A DNA stretch of 64,000 bases from CAVYXF01 sp963772335. Lineage in GTDB: Bacteria > Pseudomonadota > Alphaproteobacteria > Rhizobiales > Rhodomicrobiaceae. Each line of letters starts with the position of its first letter. Position 1 is the first letter of the stretch. The stretch spans positions 319,705-383,704 of the forward strand of contig CAVYXF010000010.1 in the NCBI GenBank assembly GCA_963772335.1, written 5' to 3'. Below, piece after piece: positions 53,621 to 62,124 of this stretch. The notes below the pieces were generated by a model. The model had not been told where the DNA came from. It saw nothing but the letters and a program-made list of their open reading frames with translations, and did not search any database. The position numbers were made by a program, and so were the translations under genes.

Positions 53621-54436
53621 CTACTCCACCCTGTGGCGCGAACGCCGCAGCCCGGTCAGAGCCACGATTATGCCTCTCAGCGTTCTCACTTCTTGCTCGG
53701 TGAGAGCCGCACGCTCGAACATATTACGGATATTCCGTATCATGCTCGGCCGCTTGTCGTCAGTTTTGAAAAAGCTTCCCGCCTCCAGTTCTGACTCAAG
53801 GTGTTGAAAAAAGGCCAGCAGCTCGCTCTTGCGGGCAGGAGCTGACTTGTTGAGATGCAAACCCTCCCGCGCCGGGCCGTCGAAGCTCGTGGCGCGGCCA
53901 AGGGAGTCGGCCGCCGTGATCTTGCGCCATTCATAAGCAACGAGAAGCACGGCCTGAGCCAGGTTGAGCGAGGCAAAAGCCGGATTAACGGGGGCTATAA
54001 CAAGGCTATCGGCCAGCGCAACCTCGTCGTTTTCGAGACCCGAACGCTCGCGGCCAAACAGCACCCCGCAGCGCTCGCCGCTCGCGATCCTGCCCGCCAT
54101 GTGCTGCACGGCGGTTTCCGGCGAAAGCACCGGCTTAACCATCTCGCGGATGCGCGCCGTGGTCGCCGCGACATAATGGAGATCGGCGATCGCCTCCGCC
54201 AGCGTTGGATAAATTGTGGTCTTGGCAATGACATCGTCCGCTCCCGAGGCGGCGGCCAGCGCCTTTTCGCTCGGCCAGCCGTCACGCGGCGCAACAAGGC
54301 GGAGCGCATCGAGGCCAAAATTCGCCATCGCCCGCGCGGTCTGGCCGATATTCTCGCCAAGCTGCGGCTCAACCAGGATGATGATGGGTGCTCCGGGCCA
54401 AGGCGACTCGCTCTCTATAGACTTTGTTTGGCTCAT
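53621..54436 (-). CDS. tRNA/rRNA methyltransferase, TrmJ-like (SpoU/TrmH family)
   Basis: A 271-residue trefoil-knot methyltransferase. Motif 1 LVEPQLGENIGQTARAMANFGL, motif 2 GVLFGRERSGLENDEVALAD and motif 3 NPAFASLNLAQAVLLVAYEW are complete. The C-terminal extension with SMIRNIRNMFERAALTEQEVRTLRGII is typical of TrmJ, which methylates the 2'-O of tRNA position 32. The ATG at 54436 (MSQTKS) fits better than upstream in-frame Met. Divergent from icd. Confidence 0.88.
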   Translation of the reverse strand: MSQTKSIESESPWPGAPIIILVEPQLGENIGQTARAMANFGLDALRLVAPRDGWPSEKALAAASGADDVIAKTTIYPTLAEAIADLHYVAATTARIREMVKPVLSPETAVQHMAGRIASGERCGVLFGRERSGLENDEVALADSLVIAPVNPAFASLNLAQAVLLVAYEWRKITAADSLGRATSFDGPAREGLHLNKSAPARKSELLAFFQHLESELEAGSFFKTDDKRPSMIRNIRNMFERAALTEQEVRTLRGIIVALTGLRRSRHRVE

Positions 54437-54568
54437 AGGGGCTATCGTCCGAATCTGTGCAATCTCCCTTCGCCTTTCGGCTTCTTGGCTGAGGCGAAAG
54501 GCTCCATTATGGTGCAATCAGCCTGCGGTTAGGCGCGGCACTTTTCAGAAATTCTCGTCGAGGCAAAC

Positions 54569-55783
54569 ATGGGCAAGATCAAAGTCGCCAATCCGGTCGT
54601 CGAACTCGACGGCGATGAAATGACCCGTATTATCTGGCGTCTTATAAAAGACAAGCTGATCCACCCCTATCTCGACATCAACCTGCTCTATTTTGACCTC
54701 TCCATCGAGCACCGCGATGCCACCAGCGACCAGGTGACGATCGACGCCGCCAACGCCATCAAGCAGCACGGCGTCGGCGTGAAATGCGCCACCATCACCC
54801 CCGATGAAGCGCGCGTTAAGGAATTCGGCCTCAAGAAGATGTGGAAGTCGCCGAACGGCACGATCCGCAACATCCTCGGCGGGGTGATATTCCGCGAGCC
54901 GATCGTGTGCAAGAACGTGCCGCGCCTCGTTCCGGGGTGGACCAGGCCGATTATCGTCGGCCGCCATGCGTTCGGCGACCAGTATCGCGCGACCGATTTC
55001 CTGTTTCCAGGAAAAGGCAAACTCACCATCAAGTTTCAGCCCGAGGATGGGGGCGCCCCGATCGAGCATGAGGTGTTCGATGCACCTGGCTCGGGCATCG
55101 CCATGGCGATGTATAACCTCGACGACTCGATCCGCGACTTTGCCCGCGCCAGCATGAATTATGCCCTCGGCCGCGGCTACCCGCTCTACTTGTCCACCAA
55201 GAACACGATCCTCAAGGCCTATGACGGCCGCTTCAAGGACATTTTCCAGGAAGTCTATGAGAGCGAGTTCAAGGACCAGTTCGCGGCGAAGGACCTGCAT
55301 TACGAACACCGGCTGATCGACGATATGGTGGCCTCCGCGCTCAAATGGTCCGGCGGCTATGTCTGGGCCTGCAAGAACTATGATGGCGATGTGCAGTCGG
55401 ACACGGTTGCTCAGGGTTTCGGCTCGCTCGGCCTGATGACCTCGGTGCTGCTCACGCCCGACGGCAAAACCGTCGAGGCCGAGGCCGCGCACGGCACTGT
55501 CACCCGCCATTTCCGCGAGCATCAGAAAGGCAAGGAGACCTCGACCAATTCCACGGCGTCGATCTTTGCCTGGACGCGGGGCCTCGCCCATCGCGCCAAG
55601 CTGGACGACAATGCCGAGCTCGCCAAGTTCGCCAATACACTGGAGGAGGTAACCGTCTCCACCATCGAGGCGGGCTATATGACCAAAGATCTCGCGCTGC
55701 TGGTGGGAGATCAGCAGGCCTGGCTGTCGACCTCAGGCTTCATCGACAAGATCGCCATGCATTTGGAAAAGGTGCTGGCGTAG
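54569..55783 (+). CDS. icd: Isocitrate dehydrogenase (NADP+)
   Basis: TCA-cycle enzyme producing 2-oxoglutarate, CO2 and NADPH. At 404 residues it belongs to the eukaryote-like class common in alphaproteobacteria: KVANPVVELDGDEMTRIIW, KCATITPDEARVKEF, KKMWKSPNGTIRNILGGVIFREPI, GWTRPIIVGRHAFGDQYRATDF and DGDVQSDTVAQGFGSLGLMTSVL. The AEAAHGTVTRHFREHQKG motif is the cofactor-binding loop. It has a strong hairpin downstream. Confidence 0.97.
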   Translation: MGKIKVANPVVELDGDEMTRIIWRLIKDKLIHPYLDINLLYFDLSIEHRDATSDQVTIDAANAIKQHGVGVKCATITPDEARVKEFGLKKMWKSPNGTIRNILGGVIFREPIVCKNVPRLVPGWTRPIIVGRHAFGDQYRATDFLFPGKGKLTIKFQPEDGGAPIEHEVFDAPGSGIAMAMYNLDDSIRDFARASMNYALGRGYPLYLSTKNTILKAYDGRFKDIFQEVYESEFKDQFAAKDLHYEHRLIDDMVASALKWSGGYVWACKNYDGDVQSDTVAQGFGSLGLMTSVLLTPDGKTVEAEAAHGTVTRHFREHQKGKETSTNSTASIFAWTRGLAHRAKLDDNAELAKFANTLEEVTVSTIEAGYMTKDLALLVGDQQAWLSTSGFIDKIAMHLEKVLA

Positions 55784-55790
55784 CGCGATA

Positions 55791-55839
55791 ATCCAGAAGT
55801 TCGTTACATCGCGGGCGGTTTCGGAACGAACTTCTGGAT
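55791..55839 (+). terminator. Inverted repeat / terminator after icd
   Basis: A perfect 15-bp inverted repeat (55791-55805 with 55825-55839, ATCCAGAAGTTCGTT arm) and a 19-nt loop, followed by CTGATTTTAAG. The arm is unusually long for a plain terminator, but the position directly after icd fits one. Confidence 0.65.
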
Positions 55840-55960
55840 CTGATTTTAAGACACCGCTGCAACGGTAGGCGCGGCGAACAATGCACGGGCACTAAAAGCA
55901 AGGCAGCAAAGCTCGACGGCAAGGCATCGTATTGCGGCGCGAATGTGCTATATTATCCGT

Positions 55961-56188
55961 ATGAGCGAGACAAGAATGACTGCGAGACCATCGTCTTGGG
56001 CCGTACCGTCCAAAGCCGATGATGACGCTTGGGCGCGTATGACGCGGGAAGAGCAACTCGCCGCATATAAGACGCTGTTCAATCACCCGGCAGCCACCGA
56101 TTTCACCCCAACCACGGTTGCCGAAATCGTCGAGCGTTCGCGCACCGCTCGAAAGACCAAGCAAACAACGGATGGCGACGAGCTATAG
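55961..56188 (+). CDS. Putative antitoxin partner of the ParE-like gene
   Basis: A 75-residue soluble protein, rich in Thr, Ala and charged residues, ending ARKTKQTTDGDEL. No family is clear. Its stop lies 17 bases inside the start of the ParE-like gene, the usual antitoxin-first overlap of type II modules. The ATG at 55961 (MSETRM) is chosen over a GTG at 55943. The position, not the sequence, supports the call. Confidence 0.6.
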   Translation: MSETRMTARPSSWAVPSKADDDAWARMTREEQLAAYKTLFNHPAATDFTPTTVAEIVERSRTARKTKQTTDGDEL

Positions 56189-56474
56189 ACTTTCACGCCT
56201 CGCGCTCACACACATTGAGGAAATTGTCGCTCACACCGATACGGCTTTCGGCGAGATGCAGACCGCCGCCGATATGGCCGGTCTTGAGTCGAGCTTCGAG
56301 CTGATCGTGAAGTTTCCCGGCATGCGCGCGGCCGTCTTTGAGGTGAAGCCAGGACTGCGTCGCTACCGTTACCAGTCCCATTACATTTTCTATAGCGAGC
56401 AGGGGAGTGTCATTGGCATCGAAGCGGTGCTGCATGTCAGCCGGAACATCCGGCGCGATCTTTTCGACGTCTGA
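56172..56474 (+). CDS. ParE/RelE-type toxin
   Basis: A 100-residue toxin-fold protein: YRLSRLALTHIEEIVAHT at the start, a middle FELIVKFPGMR, then RRYRYQSHYIFYSEQGSVIGIEAVLHVSRNIRRDLF, the classic ParE/RelE C-terminal pattern. ParE proteins poison gyrase, RelE cleaves ribosome-bound mRNA; which one cannot be told. Overlaps the antitoxin by 17 bases. Upstream in-frame sequence (from 56118) is part of the antitoxin region. Confidence 0.82.
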   Translation: MATSYRLSRLALTHIEEIVAHTDTAFGEMQTAADMAGLESSFELIVKFPGMRAAVFEVKPGLRRYRYQSHYIFYSEQGSVIGIEAVLHVSRNIRRDLFDV

Positions 56475-56487
56475 CCAAGCCCTGCCG

Positions 56488-56709
56488 CTAAGGCTCTACG
56501 CGTGGGCGAGGCGGCGACTGAACCCAGTAGATGATGGCGGCGCACGGCACCATCCAGATCAGCGTCGCCAGCAAATAAAATAGGAGGTGCCAGCCGGTCG
56601 CAAGGCCTGGCAGGCGCATGATGGCGACGCTGATCGCAAACCAGAAATAAGCGATCGAGAACAGGACAAGCGCGAGGCTGCCGATCAATTTTTTCAGGCG
56701 CACGGGCAT
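56488..56709 (-). CDS. DUF2842 small membrane protein
   Basis: A 73-residue protein with two membrane helices (about 6-30, LIGSLALVLFSIAYFWFAISVAI, and 40-62, WHLLFYLLATLIWMVPCAAIIYW). This is the size and pattern of alphaproteobacterial DUF2842 proteins, of unknown role, often next to ctaA. The ATG at 56709 follows GGGGA; longer frames are unlikely. Divergent from ctaA. Confidence 0.8.
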   Translation of the reverse strand: MPVRLKKLIGSLALVLFSIAYFWFAISVAIMRLPGLATGWHLLFYLLATLIWMVPCAAIIYWVQSPPRPRVEP

Positions 56710-56820
56710 TCCCCAGCCATAGCGCCATTTACCGCCCTTGGAAAGCAGGGCTTGCCCACCCCGCTCTGCCCGCGTCAGCATGGATGTTGCGAGCGCCTTG
56801 CCAAGCGTTTAGGAGAGAGA

Positions 56821-57897
56821 ATGGCCACGAGCTCTGCGCCCTCCTCGACCACCTTTCCGCCCAGTGCTGCGGCTGCAAGTACGCCTGCGCGCCGGCATCT
56901 GGCGCTACGGCTCTGGCTCTATGTCATTGCCGGGCTGATCTTCGCCATGGTGCTGGTCGGCGGCGCAACCCGCCTCACCGACTCCGGCCTGTCGATCACT
57001 GAGTGGCAGCCGCTGCTTGGCGCGGTGCCGCCGCTCAGCGATGCGGATTGGCAGGACGCCTTCCAAAAATACCAACAGATCCCGGAATACAAGCTCATCA
57101 ACCGCGGGATGAGTCTTTCCGAGTTTAAGGCGATCTACTGGTGGGAGTGGGCACATCGCTTTCTCGGCCGGTTCATCGGGGTAGCCTTTTTCCTGCCGCT
57201 GGTGGTGTTCTGGCTGTTCGGCGCCATCCCGAAAGGCCTTGGCCCCAAGCTCGCTGCGATTTTCCTGCTCGGCGGCCTTCAAGGTGCGCTCGGCTGGTAC
57301 ATGGTGATGAGCGGCCTCAGCGAGCGCACCGATGTCAGCCAATATCGGCTGACCGCGCATCTGGCTGTCGCGGTGGCGATCTTCGGTGCCATGCTGTGGA
57401 CCGCTTTCGGCCTGAAGGAACGGCGTCATGCGACCGGCGTGGCGGCGGGATGGGCCAGAACCGGCGCGGCGATCCTGCTTGTCGCGGTGTTCCTGCAGAT
57501 CATGCTCGGCGCACTGGTCGCCGGGACGGATGCCGGCATGTCGCACAATACCTGGCCTCTGATCGACGGTGCCATCATTCCGGATGGGCTCGGCGTAATG
57601 CAGCCCTGGTATGTGAACATCTTCGAGAATGTGCTCACCGTGCAGTTCGATCACCGGATGATGGGCTATGGCGTGGCGGTGCTGGCGCTGGCGCAGACGG
57701 CTCTGGCCTGGCGCTCGGGCGATACCGCGATCCGTGCCTCCGCCGCGCTCGTCATGGCGGCCGTGCTGGGCCAGATTGCGCTCGGCGTCTTCACGCTACT
57801 TGCCCAGGTCCAGATCGGCATCGCCCTCTCCCACCAGGGTGGCGGCCTTATCGTGTTCGCCCTGGCGCTGCGGCATCTGTTCATCGCCCGCCAGTGA
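56821..57897 (+). CDS. ctaA: Heme A synthase (CtaA/COX15)
   Basis: Oxidises the C8 methyl of heme O to make heme A. At 358 residues with eight membrane helices it is the alphaproteobacterial/mitochondrial type. Key parts: GGATRLTDSGLSITEWQPLLG, YWWEWAHRFLGRFIG (heme ligand His), QYRLTAHLAVA (His), GALVAGTDAGMSHNTWPL and VQFDHRMMGYGVAV (His), SHQGGG near the end. ATG at 56821 after AGGAGAGAGA. Partner of ctaB in the cox block 27 kb away. Confidence 0.95.
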   Translation: MATSSAPSSTTFPPSAAAASTPARRHLALRLWLYVIAGLIFAMVLVGGATRLTDSGLSITEWQPLLGAVPPLSDADWQDAFQKYQQIPEYKLINRGMSLSEFKAIYWWEWAHRFLGRFIGVAFFLPLVVFWLFGAIPKGLGPKLAAIFLLGGLQGALGWYMVMSGLSERTDVSQYRLTAHLAVAVAIFGAMLWTAFGLKERRHATGVAAGWARTGAAILLVAVFLQIMLGALVAGTDAGMSHNTWPLIDGAIIPDGLGVMQPWYVNIFENVLTVQFDHRMMGYGVAVLALAQTALAWRSGDTAIRASAALVMAAVLGQIALGVFTLLAQVQIGIALSHQGGGLIVFALALRHLFIARQ

Positions 57898-57968
57898 CAA
57901 AACGCCCGTTCCCGGGGCACTCCATCAATTTTTCTCCTCCCAGCCCGGCCAAGCTCACGCTCTGGCCG

Positions 57969-57993
57969 GAACTCCCTCAGGTAGCTCACGTTA
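57969..57993 (+). promoter_or_regulatory. EcfG-type general stress promoter
   Basis: GGAAC (57969-57973), a 16-base spacer, and CGTT (57990-57993) match the consensus for the alphaproteobacterial general stress sigma factor EcfG (GGAAC-N16/17-CGTT) exactly. It lies 73 bases before the ATG of the membrane protein at 58067, followed by a DUF3309 gene. This fits the known stress regulation of similar small membrane protein genes in this group. No other perfect match was seen in the window by eye. Confidence 0.75.
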
Positions 57994-58066
57994 GTCGCAT
58001 ACAGTTGCGGAAAACCGCTGCACGCAGCAGCGGACCCGCGACTCTGCCAAAGGAGGGGTTTCTCTT

Positions 58067-58912
58067 ATGACAAATATTTCTCCAACGCGCGTGGAAGCGG
58101 TTGAGGTCGAGATCGAGAAAGCATCTTTCGTCGATTGGCCCGGCGTCTTCGTCGGCGTGGTCGTTGCTTCCGCACTGTCGTGGCTGCTGCTGACCTTCGG
58201 TTCCGCCATTGGTCTGGCTTCCGTTTCGCCCTATACCGCGACAAGCGGCACCGCCAAGACAGTTACCCTTGCGGCGGCCGCCTGGTTCGCGCTGACGCAG
58301 ATCTATTCGGTCGCGATGGGTGCCTATATCGCGGCGCGTCTGCGGCCGCGCATGTCGATCACCGACAGCGATGAAGTCGGCTTCCGCGACGGGGTGACAG
58401 GACTGACCGTCTGGGCGCTTGCTATTCTGATCGGTCTCGTCCTCGCCGGCATGATCGCCTATGGCGCAGCCCGCACTGGTGCCCAGCTGGCGGGAGCCGC
58501 AGCCAACACGGCGGCCCAGGGCGTAAACCAGGCTTACACCGTGGATCGCCTGCTGCGGTCGAACAATCCGGGACAGGCTCCGGCGGGGCAGGGCCAGATT
58601 GATGACGCGACCCGCGAGCAGGTCGGCCGTATCCTGGCCAATGCGCTCGCGACCGGCGACATGCCGCAAGCCGACCGGGACTATCTCAGTCAGCTCGTCG
58701 CCGCCCGCACCGGCATATCACCTGAAGACGCACAGCGGCGCTTGACGGAAATCTATGACCAGACCAAGCAGGCTGCGCTCGATGCGGCAGATAAAGCACG
58801 CAAGGCAACCGCGATGGCGGGGTTCTGGATCGTGTTCATCACTTTCGTCGCGGGCCTCGGGGCATGGTGGGCCGGCACTGTCGGTGGCAGCCATCGCGAT
58901 GACGCATTCTAG
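58067..58912 (+). CDS. Membrane protein, PhnA-like alphaproteobacterial family
   Basis: A 281-residue protein with helices at about 26-50, 65-95 (TVTLAAAAWFALTQIYSVAMGAYIAARLRPR), 110-135 and 250-272 (GFWIVFITFVAGLGAWWAGTVGGSHRD). Between the last two is a soluble Ala/Gln-rich stretch with ILANALATGDMPQADRDYLSQLVAARTGISPEDAQRRL, probably an amphipathic helical bundle. Homologues, if I recall the pattern correctly, are unnamed rhizobial membrane proteins. Likely EcfG-controlled with the next gene. Confidence 0.65.
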   Translation: MTNISPTRVEAVEVEIEKASFVDWPGVFVGVVVASALSWLLLTFGSAIGLASVSPYTATSGTAKTVTLAAAAWFALTQIYSVAMGAYIAARLRPRMSITDSDEVGFRDGVTGLTVWALAILIGLVLAGMIAYGAARTGAQLAGAAANTAAQGVNQAYTVDRLLRSNNPGQAPAGQGQIDDATREQVGRILANALATGDMPQADRDYLSQLVAARTGISPEDAQRRLTEIYDQTKQAALDAADKARKATAMAGFWIVFITFVAGLGAWWAGTVGGSHRDDAF

Positions 58913-58953
58913 GAGGCATTGGTTCAATATCTGAAAGGCTAAGGGGGTTTAAA

Positions 58954-59112
58954 ATGGCCACATCCACACTTCTGCTTATCATACTGGTGATCCTGCTGAT
59001 CGGCGCGGTACCGACTTGGCCCTATAGCCGCGGCTGGGGCTATGGACCTTCCGGCGTGCTCGGCATCGTGCTTGTCGTGCTGCTTGTCCTGGCGCTGATG
59101 GGTCGGGTCTAG
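58954..59112 (+). CDS. DUF3309 family small membrane protein
   Basis: A 52-residue protein: one helix (TLLLIILVILLIGAV), then WPYSRGWGYGPSGVLG, then a second helix (IVLVVLLVLALMGRV). This is the DUF3309 layout, a tiny stress-related membrane protein widespread in proteobacteria. GGGGG lies 10 bases upstream. Downstream of the EcfG promoter, 41 bases after the previous gene. Confidence 0.85.
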   Translation: MATSTLLLIILVILLIGAVPTWPYSRGWGYGPSGVLGIVLVVLLVLALMGRV

Positions 59113-59183
59113 GCCCCACGCAGAATTGCGCCCCGCACCTTCTTCCGTCGGCGCGTTCTTGGATCACGTCGTCACAACAGAAA

Positions 59184-59215
59184 CCGGCCCCGCATTGGAG
59201 GGGATGCGGAGCCGG
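59184..59215. terminator. Hairpin terminator between DUF3309 and the barrel protein
   Basis: A 12-bp stem (59184-59195 with 59204-59215, one mismatch) and an 8-nt loop. On the minus strand it is followed by TTTCTGTTGTG, fitting termination of the outer membrane protein gene; it may also serve the convergent DUF3309 gene. Confidence 0.7.
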
Positions 59216-59268
59216 CCGCTGGGGTAAAATTGATGGCGGGCGAGTTACCGGGCTCGCCGCCGCTCCTG

Positions 59269-60027
59269 CTACTTCAGCGGAACCTCGCGCTCATTGTCGG
59301 TGAAGTGGTAGGTCAGCCTGCCGCGAACGGTCCAGAGGTCATTGTCCTCGTCTTCTTTGACCAGATAATTCTTCCACCGGCAGTAGTCACCCTCGCTGAA
59401 GCCCCATTGGTTGAACTCATCCGCGAAGCGGTAATAGAGGCCCTCGACACCGACGCTCCAGTTGGCGCGCAGCTTGTATTCGACACCGCCGCCGACGACG
59501 AAGCCAATTCTGCGATCATCGTCATCGCTGACGAGTGAATAGCTGTAGTCGGGCGTCGAGAAGCTGATGGCCTTGTCGTCGAAACCGGCAAAGGCGACGC
59601 CAGCCGTCGCATAGAGCAGGAAATTGCCGCTCGCATAGCCGAGCCGCGCACGGAGTGTCGCGAGATAGTCGATGTCGTCGGCGAAATCGATATCGCCCTC
59701 GATGCCGAACACTCTCGAATCCATCTGCCAGTTATAGCCGACATGGACACCGCCGACGAAGGTGCTGTCGTCATCGTCCCTGCCGTACTGGACGTGCTCG
59801 GCCTCTTTCCATTTCTCGCATTTCCACCACGAGCATTTTTGCATCTTGGCCGAGACTTTGTCGTCGCCAGTCCACAGCCCGCCAAGATGGCCGCCAATAT
59901 AGAGCCCGCTCCACACCGGAGCGACAGGCGCGTCAAAGGTGTCTTTCATCGAGAGGTCGGCAGCCGAGGCATAGCCTCCACAGCCGACGAAAGCCGCAAT
60001 GGCGGCGATCATCGCTAAACGGCGCAT
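59269..60027 (-). CDS. Outer membrane beta-barrel protein (Omp25/RopB-like)
   Basis: A 252-residue porin-family protein: signal peptide to about residue 23 (GGYASA), then WSGLYIGGHLGGLW, the common opening of rhizobial Omp25/RopB barrels, alternating beta strands (VGYNWQMDSRVFGIEGDIDF, LATLRARLGYASGNFLLYATAGVAFAGF) and VGGGVEYKLRANWSVGVEGLYYRF. The last strand LTYHFTDNEREVPLK is typical except for a polar extension after the aromatic residue. Two Cys in CSWWKCEKWK lie in an extracellular loop and could pair. Confidence 0.88.
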   Translation of the reverse strand: MRRLAMIAAIAAFVGCGGYASAADLSMKDTFDAPVAPVWSGLYIGGHLGGLWTGDDKVSAKMQKCSWWKCEKWKEAEHVQYGRDDDDSTFVGGVHVGYNWQMDSRVFGIEGDIDFADDIDYLATLRARLGYASGNFLLYATAGVAFAGFDDKAISFSTPDYSYSLVSDDDDRRIGFVVGGGVEYKLRANWSVGVEGLYYRFADEFNQWGFSEGDYCRWKNYLVKEDEDNDLWTVRGRLTYHFTDNEREVPLK

Positions 60028-60249
60028 AAATTCCCCAATAGTGCCCTGGTTAGGTTTCCCCCACCTGCGCCAAGTACGCGCGCGCGGCGATTACTGCGGA
60101 ACAGCGAAAAGCATTAAGGCCGAATCAGCAAGCCAATCCCTCGCCGCCAACATGGAAAGGTCACATTTGTGACAAATTTTCCACATTTACAACTTAAGAG
60201 TGCGTTAAACGGTTACCGCAAGCGGCTGGACCAAGCGCTAGACGCTCGG

Positions 60250-61071
60250 TCACACGACGCGCAGCTCTGGGCGACGGCGACGCCGTGTCGATCCGCCTCC
60301 GGCGGGCAGGGTAACGACGACCGGATAAGCCGCGAGCGTCGCTCTCCTGCGGTCGAGCTGTGCCAACTCCCGGCCGAACGCGACGAGCGCATAGGTCATA
60401 AGCAGGACTCCGGCGGGGATCCACATGATCAGGCCGCCGATCTGCTGATCTTCCAGCGGCGAGAGGTCCCATGCCGCGGTGGTGAGGAAATGGACTGCGA
60501 AAAGCGGGTGAGGACTGAAGGTGAGCAGCGCGCCCAGAAGACTCATATGCATTGTCGTCAAGAAGCTCGCCCCGAGCGCCGGCCAGATCTTGCCGTGCGT
60601 GCTGAACAGCGCGCTCCAGAGCCACAGGGCGCTCGCGAACAGGGTCACATGCATCATCCAATACACCGCCCAGCTGGCGAAGGTCGCCTCATAGGGGACG
60701 GGTGCATGCCAGAGCCAAAGCATGAGGCCGAAGACTGCCGTGGCCAACCAGAGCTCGCTGACAGCGGCTTTGCGGCGCGGTAGGCCAAGCGCAACCAGCG
60801 GCGCACCGATCAGCGCGATGATCATGTGCTGGCCAACTCGCGCGGTGAACAACGCCACACTGAGATTGCAGAGCGGGGAGATCAGGGCCAGCGTGATGAC
60901 AGTCCAACCGGCAAGAGCCGCATTCATGCGCCAGGGCGCCCCGGACCGTATCAGCCAGAGGTGACCGCCGATCAAGACGGCCAGACATGTGATGAGGATG
61001 GGATCGAGGTTCCAGACTTCTGAGCCGGGGATCGGGGGGCGGCCGCAATAGGGGGTAATTAAGCCTGGCAT
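60250..61071 (-). CDS. Cytochrome c oxidase assembly protein, caa3-type CtaG
   Basis: A 273-residue polytopic protein of the caa3-type CtaG family (unrelated to Cox11-type CtaG). Family motifs: SPLCNLSVALFTARVGQHMIIALIGAPLVALGLPR, LWHAPVPYEATF and HVTLFASALWLWSALF with DQQIGGLIMWIPAG near the end. It helps deliver copper to heme-copper oxidases in Bacillus. The ATG at 61071 follows GGAGAG; a TTG at 61074 is possible. It stands apart from the cox block. Confidence 0.88.
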   Translation of the reverse strand: MPGLITPYCGRPPIPGSEVWNLDPILITCLAVLIGGHLWLIRSGAPWRMNAALAGWTVITLALISPLCNLSVALFTARVGQHMIIALIGAPLVALGLPRRKAAVSELWLATAVFGLMLWLWHAPVPYEATFASWAVYWMMHVTLFASALWLWSALFSTHGKIWPALGASFLTTMHMSLLGALLTFSPHPLFAVHFLTTAAWDLSPLEDQQIGGLIMWIPAGVLLMTYALVAFGRELAQLDRRRATLAAYPVVVTLPAGGGSTRRRRRPELRVV

Positions 61072-61179
61072 CAACGCTCTCCAATTTTGATGAAGAACGT
61101 CGACTCATGTTCATCGTTCCGAGAAGCGGAACCCGCCGCGTCAAAGATTCCCGGCGCCCGCCTCCCGGAAGGCCCGGCC

Positions 61180-62115
61180 CTATTTCTCCTCGCCGTTTCG
61201 CAAGCGCTGCTGCTCGCGGAAAGGGCTGGCCGGATAGACGCCGAAGATGCGCAGCTCTGAGGAGAAGAAGCCGCATTCCTCCAGCGCCAGCCGCACCGGA
61301 CGCTCCTCGGGATGCCCCTCAATGTCGGCGTAGAACATCGCCGCCCAGAAATTGCCCTCCACCATGTAGGATTCGAGCTTGGTCATGTTGACGCCGTTAG
61401 TGGCGAAGCCGCCGAGCGCCTTATAGAGCGCAGCGGGGACGTTGCGCACCCGGAAGATGAAGGTCGTCACTACCGGGCCGTTGCCGGCAGGGGCGTCGTC
61501 GCGGTCGGCGGCCAGTACGAGAAAGCGGGTGGTGTTGTGCTCGGCATCTTCGATGTCGCTGCGCAACATTTCCAGGCCATAGATCTCGGCGGCCAGTTTG
61601 GAGGCGATCACCGCCTTGGTCGGATCGCGTTCCTCGCGCAACATGCGCGCCGCGCCGGCAGTGTCGGCCTCGATGACCGGCCGCAGCCCCATCTCTCGGA
61701 TCACCTTGCGGCACTGGCCGAGGGCATGGGTATGACTGTGGACGGTCTTAAGCTGCTCGGCGCGCGTGCCGGGCAGCACCAAGAGCTGGTGATAAATGCG
61801 CTCGAAATGCTCGCCGACGATATAAAGCCCGGACTCGGGTAGCAGATGATGCACGTCGGCAACGCGGCCTGCCACCGAATTCTCGATCGGGATCATGGCG
61901 TAGCGGGCCTTGCGCTCGCGCAGCGCCATCAGCGCGTCCTCGAAGGTCGCACAAGCGTCGGGAATCAGGTCGGGATAGGCGTTCACGCAGGCGAGGTGGG
62001 AGTTAGCACCGGGCTCGCCCTGATACAGGATTTTGCTGGCTGCCTCAGTATTCTGGGCGGACTTGGCGGCCGGCGACGATGCACCGCGCTTCGATCGAGT
62101 TTGATTGGAGGACAT
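61180..62115 (-). CDS. pheA: Prephenate dehydratase
   Basis: Converts prephenate to phenylpyruvate in phenylalanine synthesis. A 311-residue protein with a Ser/Ala-rich N-terminal leader, then the dehydratase domain (ILYQGEPGANSHLAC, MIPIENSVAGRVADVHHLL, EDAEHNTTRFLVL with the catalytic Thr of TRF) and a C-terminal ACT domain (NVPAALYKALGGFATNGVNMTKLESY) for feedback by phenylalanine. kdsB is 9 bases upstream, so both probably share a transcript. Confidence 0.95.
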   Translation of the reverse strand: MSSNQTRSKRGASSPAAKSAQNTEAASKILYQGEPGANSHLACVNAYPDLIPDACATFEDALMALRERKARYAMIPIENSVAGRVADVHHLLPESGLYIVGEHFERIYHQLLVLPGTRAEQLKTVHSHTHALGQCRKVIREMGLRPVIEADTAGAARMLREERDPTKAVIASKLAAEIYGLEMLRSDIEDAEHNTTRFLVLAADRDDAPAGNGPVVTTFIFRVRNVPAALYKALGGFATNGVNMTKLESYMVEGNFWAAMFYADIEGHPEERPVRLALEECGFFSSELRIFGVYPASPFREQQRLRNGEEK

Positions 62116-62124
62116 GGCTTGCTT

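Noticed and set aside
57141..58070. 309-codon plus-strand frame
   Set aside because: It is an out-of-frame reading of ctaA, rich in Arg and Cys.
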